DNA from: Spirogloea muscicola
Lineage: Eukaryota; Streptophyta; Zygnematophyceae; Spirogloeales; Spirogloeaceae
Direction: 5' to 3'
NCBI GenBank assembly: GCA_009602725.1
Contig: WELB01000185.1
Location: forward strand, 246,712-271,319
Length of the DNA: 24,608 nt
The notes under the pieces are model-generated. The model was not told where the DNA came from. It made no database searches and saw nothing but the letters and a program-made list of their open reading frames with translations. This document shows, piece after piece, positions 19,661-24,608 of this stretch. Every line of letters begins with the position of its first letter. Positions within the stretch are counted from its first letter, which is position 1. The translations under genes were made by a program, and so were the position numbers.

Positions 19661-20035
19661 AAGAAGGTGCTCGCCCATTGAGAAGACAGAAAGAAGGTGC
19701 TCGCCCATTGAGAAGAGGGGCTGGCAAAGCCAACCCAAAAAGAATGGACAATGTTCAAAGCCAAAGAAAGAGGTGCTGAAAAAGGACTACACTACAAAGT
19801 GCAAGATGGTGCAGAGGGAGATGCAGATGGCTGCTCAGTATCCACGTGTGAGCAACAGCAGATCAGAGTAACTCGGAGCAGGAGAAGCGGCACTTTGCCG
19901 AGACCCGGAAGCAGCTGCCATAGCACGGCCAGCCCGCGCGTGGACCGCATGAGCCAAAGAGCGCTGCAGCGAGACCGCCAGCCTCATCCGAAAGACCTGC
20001 GAGAGGGATCCGGCAGCATTGAAGCCTAAACAGAA
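19661..20035 (-). mobile_element. F3 element copy (left arm of palindrome)
   Basis: The minus strand encodes FRMRLAVSLQRSLAHAVHAR, then AGRAMAAASG and SYSDLLLLTRGY, with stop near 19858. It is followed by an F3-specific UTR with hairpin 19717-19736 (GGGGCTGGCAAAGCCAACCC, a G·U-compatible change) and a GTGCTCGCCCATTGAGAAG end that is present twice (19666-19686 and 19696-19716). The preceding residues GSLSQVFRMR match GSLAQVYRMR in the large F1 copy. It is truncated near 20035. Confidence 0.75.
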
Positions 20036-20546
20036 GACAGAAAGCGCGGCCAGATTGACTGGTGGCTGGGAAAGGCCAGCCCAAAAGAATGGACAAGGTC
20101 TGAGGGAGCTTGAGTGCGAGGGGCTGGCAAAGCCAACCCAAAAAGAATGGACAATCTTCAAAGCCAAAGCCCTGGCCAGTGCCAGAGGCAGCAGCGAGGG
20201 CTCTGCCGGATGATTTCGGATGAGGCTGGCGGTCTCGCTGCAGCGCTCTTTGGCTCATGCGGTCCACGCGCGGGCTGGCCGTGCTATGGCAGCTGCTTCC
20301 GGGTCTCGGCAAAGTGCCGCTTCTCCTGCTCCGAGTTACTCTGATCTGCTGTTGCTCACACGTGGATACTGAGCAGCCATCTGCATCTCCCTCTGCACCA
20401 TCTTGCACTTTGTAGTGTAGTCCTTTTTCAGCACCTCTTTCTTTGGCTTTGAACATTGTCCATTCTTTTTGGGTTGGCTTTGCCAGCCCCTCTTTCTTTA
20501 GGGGCAAGCCTTCTACTCTTCTCAATGGGCGAGCACCTTCTTTCTG
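19687..20546. repeat. Near-perfect palindrome with arms of about 307 bp
   Basis: Bases 19687-19993 are the reverse complement of 20214-20546. By eye I find no substitution; the only difference is a 26-base insertion in the right arm (AGTAGAAGGCTTGCCCCTAA plus AGAAAG). The arm lengths, 307 and 333, differ by exactly 26. The spacer 19994-20213 holds an F2 3' UTR fragment (20040-20118), an F3 hairpin (20119-20139) and a piece of F1 ORF (about 20170-20210). Each arm is an F3 copy, with their ORF 5' sides facing the spacer. Confidence 0.8.
20214..20546 (+). mobile_element. F3 element copy (right arm of palindrome)
   Basis: Plus strand reads FRMRLAVSLQRSLAHAVHAR and on to SYSDLLLLTRGY, with TGA at about 20369-20371. 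The F3 UTR follows, with the hairpin at about 20470-20489 and a CTTCTCAATGGGCGAGCACC end. A 26-base insertion sits just after the hairpin. The frame is intact over this short distance. Confidence 0.75.
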
Positions 20547-20682
20547 CCGGCCCGCAGTTGCAGCGCGCGGGCCATCGACCGCTGCAGCGAGATGGCCAAG
20601 CGCATCCGGTATACCTGCGCTAGCGACCCGGCTGGGGAGAGGCGGAAATGACGGTGCAGAGTGCTGCCCAGAACACATCAGA
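20547..20682. other. F1 ORF-like fragment and unassigned sequence
   Basis: CAGTTGCAGCGCGCGGGCCA, TCGACCGCTGCAGCGAGATG and GGTATACCTGCGCTAGCGAC parallel bases 1618-1690 of the large F1 ORF in minus orientation, so this is an internal ORF piece (SLAQVYR...LQRSM region). The rest, to 20682, is unassigned. Confidence 0.5.
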
Positions 20683-20862
20683 AGAAAGTGCTCGCCCCCT
20701 TGAGAATAGGGGCTGGAAAAGCCAGCTTAAAATAGAATGAACAGAGTACGAGAAGGGGGCCAGGGGAAGCGCTAAGAAAACCAAGCACACACAGAAACAA
20801 AGCAGCTACGAATCACTCAGTAACCTCTGCTAAGCAACCGCAGGTCGGAGATGCTAGGCTCA
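20683..20862 (-). mobile_element. F1 tail
   Basis: Minus strand ends EPSISDLRLLSRGY with TGA at 20817-20819. The F1 UTR follows, with a hairpin at 20709-20728 whose outer pairs are weakened (AGCTT). It forms the left half of an inverted pair with the plus-oriented F1 tail at 21040-21328. Confidence 0.75.
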
Positions 20863-20877
20863 TCGAGGAAAGGGCGG

Positions 20878-21036
20878 GCTCGCCCATTGAGGATAGGGGC
20901 TGGACAAGCCAGCCCAAAAAAGAATGAACAAAGAACGAGAAGGGGGCCAGAGGAAAGGGCTCGCCCATTGAGGATAGGGGCTGGACAAGCCAGCCCAAAA
21001 AAGAATGAACAAAGAACGAGAAGGGGGCCAGAGGAA
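20878..21036 (-). repeat. 81-bp tandem duplication of the hairpin module
   Basis: GCTCGCCCATTGAGGATAGG with the hairpin, GAATGAACAAAGAACGAGAA and GGGGGCCAGAGGAA occurs at 20878-20958 and again from 20959, essentially identical. Both copies are minus-oriented and lie between the inverted F1 ORF tails. Confidence 0.8.
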
Positions 21037-21039
21037 GCC

Positions 21040-21328
21040 AGAGGAATGCGCCTGGCCGTCTCGCTGCAGAGGTCCATGGCCCGGGCGCTGCACCTTCGTG
21101 CCGGCAGAGCCCTCGCTGCTGCCTCTGGCGCTGGCCAGGGGACCCACTTCCAGGAGCCCAGCATCTCTGATCTGCGGCTGCTTAGCAGGGGTTACTGAGT
21201 GTCTCATAGCAGCTTTGTTTCTGTTACTTAGCGCTTCCCCAGGCCCCCTTCTCGTACTCTGTTCATTCTTTTTCGGGCTGGTTGTTCCAGCCCCTATTCT
21301 CAATGGGCGAGCACTTTCTTCTTCTAAG
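21040..21328 (+). mobile_element. F1 ORF tail and 3' UTR
   Basis: Plus strand from 21047 reads MRLAVSLQRSMARALHLRAG, then AASGAGQGTHFQEPSISDLR and LLSRGY with TGA at 21196-21198. The UTR has the hairpin at 21275-21294 (GGGCTGGTTGTTCCAGCCCC) and ends CAATGGGCGAGCACTTTCTT. It is joined near 21325 to CTAAGAAACCAAAGCACAC, a minus-oriented piece of another F1 UTR. Confidence 0.75.
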
Positions 21329-21440
21329 AAACCAAAGCACACAAAGAAAGATCATCGCCCGCCCGGAACGGCGCTATCACGGGGGCGGGGAGGGGGCCGG
21401 CCCACCGATTGGCGACGGCGAGGTGGCGGGCAGAGAGACC

Positions 21441-21492
21441 AAAAACTTTGGACCATTTCTCGATTTGTGCGTGTTATCCTTGCGCAGGGGCC

Positions 21493-21524
<32 letters not shown>

Positions 21525-21546
21525 ACGGATGTCCCAAAAAACAAAC
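21441..21546 (-). ncRNA. U6: U6 spliceosomal snRNA gene
   Basis: The minus strand matches plant U6 almost throughout: GGGACATCCG, AAAATTGGAACGATACAGAG with the ACAGAGA box (21504-21510), the AGC triad, GGCCCCTGCGCAAGGAT, CACGCACAAATCGAGAAATG and GGTCC, ending in a T run (21441-21445) that fits Pol III termination. Two features differ from the usual plant sequence. The 5' stem-loop GUCCCUUCGGGGAC is replaced by GTTTGTTTTTTGGGAC, which can form only a wobble-rich stem. GGATGACACG reads GGATAACACG in the internal stem-loop. The 5' end (21546) is inferred from the stem-loop. A TATA-like box sits at Pol III distance. Confidence 0.9.
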
Positions 21547-21563
21547 TTGCCGGGGGGCAACTG

Positions 21564-21571
21564 CCTATATG
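21564..21571 (-). promoter_or_regulatory. TATA-like box of the U6 gene
   Basis: The minus strand reads CATATAGG with its centre about 22 bases upstream of the inferred U6 5' end, suitable for a type 3 Pol III promoter. AATCCCATC at 21602-21610 further upstream faintly resembles the plant upstream sequence element (TCCCACATCG). That second match is weak. Confidence 0.5.
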
Positions 21572-21795
21572 AACAGCTAAGAAAGTGTTGGTCGAGAAGA
21601 AGATGGGATTAAGTTTGTCGACGACCGGGGGGGGCGGTGGGTCCGGCGGGGCCCGCACCAAACTGCGATTACCTCGATGAGCTGCCGCCGAAGCCGCCTT
21701 CTCAACGGCGGGTTGGTGGTCGGTGGTGGGAGAAGTGACCCCGCAAAGTCGGTGACGCTTGCCGGGCACGCGGTCGCTTTGGCGGCTCGGAGTAG

Positions 21796-22205
21796 AAGAT
21801 GAGCGGCAGCTGATATAAACGAATCGGCTGTAAACTGCCAGCCAGATGCATACAGGTGTTCATGACGGAGCCGAAGGCTAGGTAGACAGGGCGCCCTCAA
21901 TACCCCCATGTCAGCAGTAGGAAGTCAGATGAGCTGAGGGGAGGAAGAGCAACCCCGCTGCGCAAACCAGAGGCTGCTGCAAGAGCGCGACCAGCCCGGC
22001 GATGCAAAGCAATCGCCTGGGACCGCTGTAGGCACATAGACAAACGCATCCGGTAGCAGGACACAAGACCCAAAGGCACCGAGCCTCCGGGAAGGGCTGC
22101 ACCTCGAGTAAGGAGCGCAAGTACGCGGACACCCTCCCGGCGATGTCTTCGCCGCCCTCGCCATTGACGTTCACGAAAAGTAACTTTTCCTTCTGCCACC
22201 AACTA
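21796..22205 (-). mobile_element. F4 element copy 1: ORF tail and 3' UTR
   Basis: Minus strand: a frameshifted nuclease-like part (NVNGEGGEDIAGRVSAYLRS, about 22174 downward), then MRLSMCLQRSQAIALHRRAG, RALAAASG and SSSDFLLLTWGY with stop TGA at about 21897-21899. The F4 UTR reaches about 21796 and has a hairpin GGCTGGCAGTTTACAGCC at the place where F1 to F3 carry theirs. The TRGY end is changed to TWGY. Bases 21796-22053 are duplicated at 22930-23187. Confidence 0.7.
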
Positions 22206-22229
22206 GAGCTCGCCCAGCTTTCTGTTGCA

Positions 22230-22315
22230 AAGCATTAGCCGGGGGCCAGGGGAAGCACTAAGAAACAACAAGCACAAATAGAAACTAAGCAGCTACGGAG
22301 CACTCAGTAGCCCCT
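22230..22315 (-). mobile_element. F1 3' UTR fragment
   Basis: GGGGGCCAGGGGAAGCACTA, GAAACAACAAGCACAAATAG, AAGCAGCTACGGAGCACTCA and GTAGCCCC match the ORF-proximal part of the F1 UTR in minus orientation. It directly faces the plus-oriented ORF fragment beginning at 22322. Confidence 0.6.
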
Positions 22316-22321
22316 GCACGC

Positions 22322-22475
22322 GCCCGTCAGTCTTGCTGCAGCGGTCAATGGCACGCGCGCTGCATCTGCGTGCCGGTCACGCATTGGCTGCAGCCTCTGG
22401 CCCTGGTCAGGGGGACCCGCTAGCCAGAGATTAGTTTCTCCGACCTTTGGATGCTCAACAGCAATTACTGGATGC
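22322..22475 (+). mobile_element. Decayed plus-oriented ORF tail
   Basis: Reads LLQRSMARALHLRAGHALAA, then ASGPGQGDP and, after a frameshift near 22425, FSDLWMLNSNY. The stop codon is replaced by TGG. This is the inverted partner of the F1 UTR fragment at 22230-22315. Confidence 0.6.
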
Positions 22476-22544
22476 TTCGTGGCTACTTGATTTCACTGTT
22501 CAGCAAAAACAGCTCCTCCGGATTTTGGCTGTGAAAGTGGCTCT

Positions 22545-22860
22545 TCACAAGCAGCCACTGCTCTCCGTATGGAAGCGCGGCCATATGAAGAGCAGTGGCT
22601 GTGAGAGGCCAGCCCAAAGGAATGGACAAGGTCTAAAAGCGCGTCCATATGGAGGATAGAGGAAGCGCGGCCAGATTGACTGGTGGCTGGGAAAGGCTAG
22701 CCCAAAAGAATGGACAAAGTTTGAGGGAGCCTGAGTGCGAACGAGCCACTGCTCTCCATAGGAGAGCAGTGGCTGTGAGAGGCCAGCCCAAAGTAATGGA
22801 CAAGGTCTAAAAGGTGCCGGATGGCACAAGCAGCAAGATATACTAAACGCTAACACGTCA
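22545..22860 (-). repeat. Three hairpin modules in a row, one with its own inverted partner
   Basis: Hairpin modules lie at about 22587-22635 (GCAGTGGCTGTGAGAGGCCA), 22660-22740 (F2 type, GCGCGGCCAGATTGACTGG then GGTGGCTGGGAAAGGCTAGC) and 22763-22815 (GCAGTGGCTGTGAGAGGCCA). GAGCCACTGCTCTCCATAGG and AGAGCAGTGGCTGTG at 22744-22778 form an additional perfect short inverted repeat. A related pair flanks 22553-22600. Bases 22861-22925 include a weak ORF-tail trace (CTCAGTAACCTCTATTCAG). Confidence 0.6.
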
Positions 22861-22929
22861 GCAAGTAGGCTCTCAGTAACCTCTATTCAGTAAACGCATG
22901 GTCGGATAGCTAAAAGACGTCGGGTAAAA

Positions 22930-23187
22930 GAAGAAAGCGGCTGCTGATATTAAAAAATCGGCTGTAAACTGCCAGCCAGATGCATACAGGTGTTCATGAC
23001 GGAGCCAAAGGCTAGGCAGACAGGGCGCCCTCAATACCCCCGAGTCAGCAGTAGGAAGTCAGATGAGCTGAGGGGAGGAAGAGCAACCCCGCTGCGCAAA
23101 CCAGAGGCTGCTGCAAGGGCGCGACCAGCCCGGCGATGCAAAGCAATCGCCTGGGACCGCTGTAGGGACATAGACAAGCGCATACGG
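22930..23187 (-). mobile_element. F4 element copy 2
   Basis: A direct duplicate of 21796-22053 with few substitutions. The minus strand reads MRLSMSLQRSQAIALHRRAG and on to SSSDFLLLTRGY with stop, the intact version of the tail, followed by the F4 UTR and its GGCTG/CAGCC hairpin. It is truncated at the same point (about 23187) as the duplicate homology, then joins AGACTCTTCTCAGTAGAGTG, a diverged hairpin module (23208-23245). Confidence 0.7.
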
Positions 23188-23349
23188 GAAAGAAGAAAGA
23201 CTCTTCTCAGTAGAGTGCGACGGCTGTGATTGGGCAGACCGCAAAAAACAAGAATGCACAATATTTGAAGGGGCCAGAAGAGAAAGCATTAGAAAAGCAT
23301 TAGAGCAACACAGCGACTCAAGTGGCCACTGAGTGCTCAACATCGAGGG

Positions 23350-23612
23350 ACAAGCGCGGCCAGTTTGACTGGTGGCTGGGAGGAAGGAAGTGCCCGCCCA
23401 TAGAGAAGAGGGGCTGGCAAAGCCAACCCAAGAAGAATAGACAATGTTCAAAGCCAAAGAAAGAAGTGCCGAAAAAGGACTACACTACAAAGTGCAAGAC
23501 GGTGCAGAGGGAGATGCAGAGGGAGATGGAGATGGAGATGGATGCAGGTGGATGCTCAGTAGCCACGTGTGAGCAACAGCAGATCAGAGTAACTCGGAGC
23601 AGGAAAAGCGGA
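23350..23612 (-). mobile_element. F3 tail joined inside an F2 hairpin loop
   Basis: An F2 end (GCGCGGCCAGTTTGACTGGT then GGCTGGGA, 23354-23381) stops in the hairpin loop and passes directly into an F3 end (GGAAGTGCCCGCCCATAG). The F3 hairpin is at 23410-23429, followed by the F3 UTR and the ORF tail SYSDLLLLTRGY on the complement of about 23556-23605. A GGAGAT microsatellite (about 23509-23541) expands the F3 UTR relative to the two other F3 copies. Confidence 0.7.
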
Positions 23613-23621
23613 AAAGCAGAC

Positions 23622-23800
23622 CTGAAGGAGTGGCTGGGAGAGGCCAGCCCGAAGGAATAGACAAGGACTGAAGGAGCCGGAGTGCGAAGGATCAACATCC
23701 CTGTTGAGCAGCCCGCAAGTCAGCGAAGCTAGTCTTCGGTCAGCGGGTCCCAGCGGGTGCCACCGCCCTCTCCCGAAAAGCGTCTTCCTTCCAGAACAAG
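23622..23800 (-). mobile_element. F2 hairpin module and decayed ORF tail
   Basis: The hairpin GTGGCTGGGAGAGGCCAGCC (about 23630-23649) is followed by GGAGCCGGAGTGCGAAGGA. The complement of 23695-23735 reads like ADLR..LLNRG with a one-base shift, a decayed family C-terminus. The plus-oriented module CCACCGCCCTCTCCCGAAAA lies at 23760-23779. Bases 23800-23957 have no recognised feature. Confidence 0.5.
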
Positions 23801-23957
23801 GAATCGACAAACGGGCCAGAGGAAAGGGTTTCCGAGATAAGAAACAAATGTAGGCCAAACGGCAAAAAGGAGAGAGCGCAAAAGCAGCTGGTCGGAGAAA
23901 CTAGTCTCTGGGTAGCGGGTGTAACCAGCATCGACAAGGTCCTAGGGGCCAGCCCGG

Positions 23958-24022
23958 AAAGAAGAAAGTGCTCGCCCATTGAGAATAGGGGCTGGAACAA
24001 CCAGCCCGAAAAAGAATGAAGT
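23958..24022 (-). repeat. F1 hairpin module
   Basis: GGAAAGAAGAAAGTGCTCGC, CCATTGAGAATAGGGGCTGG, AACAACCAGCCCG and AAAAAGAATGAA form an F1 3' end with hairpin 23988-24007 and the rest of the UTR missing. This is the last element copy before the GC-rich right end. Confidence 0.65.
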
Positions 24023-24039
24023 GGGACAAAGTGGACAAG

Positions 24040-24608
24040 GATGGACGGGCTGCGTGGTGGGGGCCCCACCCGGCGCCGGGCTCAGCCCAGCCGGGGAGGT
24101 GACCCAGGAAGCGACAGGCAGTGTCCAACGTCGTCAGGTGGTGGCTGCGACCGGGGCCAGCTTGCGGCAACGAGGTCACGACAGAAGCACAGCTTGGCCC
24201 GCTGCCCACCTGGCGGCCCGCGGGGCGGGGCCCGGCCCGGCGCGCCTGCGCCCCCCCCGCCCGACCGCCGTCAAGACGCACTAACGGCGAGCAAAACCCC
24301 CCCCACCCCGGCCGGGCGGGCCCACTTTGACCGGGCGGTCAAAGCCCGCGCATCCCGCCGTACGGCACGCCTCGCACGTGACGTGGCCGGCGCGCCGGCT
24401 GCCACCGCCTCCTCCGGATCTGCGCATCCCGAGTATCTGCGGAGGACGCTTGGGAATCAGCATGCTCGTGGATAGTTCCGGCCGCGGGCTCGGACTCCAC
24501 GTGGCAGCGCGGCAACGGGCTGGGGCCCCCGCGCGGGCGGCGGAGGCGCTGCCACGTCGGCGGCCGTCCGTCGGCCCGGTACACGTGGCAGGCGCCGGGC
24601 GGGGCCGC
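24040..24608. promoter_or_regulatory. GC-rich right end with ACGT-core site cluster
   Basis: No gene is recognised; long open frames here are GC-driven. Between 24370 and 24590 there are five ACGT-core sites: CACGTG (24375-24380), TGACGTGGC (24379-24387), CACGTGGC (24498-24505), CCACGTCGG (24552-24560) and CACGTGGC (24582-24589). CTTTGACC/GGTCAAAG is a palindrome at 24325-24344. ACGTGGC is the core of plant ABRE/G-box elements bound by bZIP factors. This may be a promoter for a gene beyond the right edge. Confidence 0.4.

Noticed and set aside
20851-21198. 115-codon ORFs on both strands across the inverted F1 tails
   Set aside because: They join translated UTR modules to the ORF tail; the identical ends on both strands follow from the inverted arrangement, not from a real bidirectional gene.
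19000-24020. Hairpin repeats as a CRISPR array
   Set aside because: Copies vary in sequence, occur in both orientations and at irregular distances, and are embedded in eukaryotic retroelement tails; no constant repeat-spacer pattern.

Overview
The window is nuclear DNA of a green-lineage eukaryote, most likely a green alga. Evidence: a spliceosomal gene with 20 GT-AG introns encoding a BSL/PPKL-type Kelch-phosphatase, a family best known from green plants and algae (also present in alveolates); a U6 snRNA gene of plant type; an interstitial tract of the plant/algal telomere repeat TTTAGGG; TGTAA motifs after genes, the usual chlorophyte poly(A) signal; and alanine-rich, GC-rich coding sequence. 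The species cannot be named from the sequence alone.

Layout. 1-3365: retroelement graveyard in both orientations. 3464-3974: a Tc1/mariner-pogo-type MITE with TA duplication, carrying an inverted telomere-like tract. 4000-4685: GC-rich DNA and a short inverted repeat. 4686-7836: a decayed glyoxal-oxidase (galactose-oxidase-like copper radical oxidase) locus built from pieces of at least two copies. 7837-9390: no recognisable gene. 9400-10290: more retroelement tails. 10578-17841: an apparently functional BSL/PPKL gene of 21 coding exons. 17842-18465: its 3' flank. 18466-21330: dense retroelement mosaic with a near-perfect 307-bp-arm palindrome. 21441-21546 (-): U6 snRNA gene. 21796-24020: further retroelement tails. 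24040-24608: very GC-rich DNA with a cluster of ACGT-core (G-box/ABRE-like) sites, perhaps the promoter of a gene outside the window.

The main oddity is the retroelement family. Every copy is a 5'-truncated 3' end of a non-LTR (LINE-like) element. The ORF C-terminus resembles a CCHC zinc knuckle plus PD-(D/E)XK restriction-like endonuclease and ends in a conserved peptide of the type DLxLLTRGY-stop. A 3' UTR follows that contains a GGGCTGG...CCAGCCC hairpin. I distinguish four tail subfamilies, called F1 to F4 here. The hairpin occurs about 25 times. Many copies join other copies inside their tails, and several are arranged as inverted pairs. The label RLE-type LINE is inference from motifs; no reverse transcriptase domain is present in the window.

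The BSL gene reads through all exon junctions without a frame error, while the oxidase locus has several stops and frameshifts. The oxidase damage is therefore more likely real decay than poor sequence. One N (10660) and an in-frame TGA leave the 5' end of the BSL gene unresolved.
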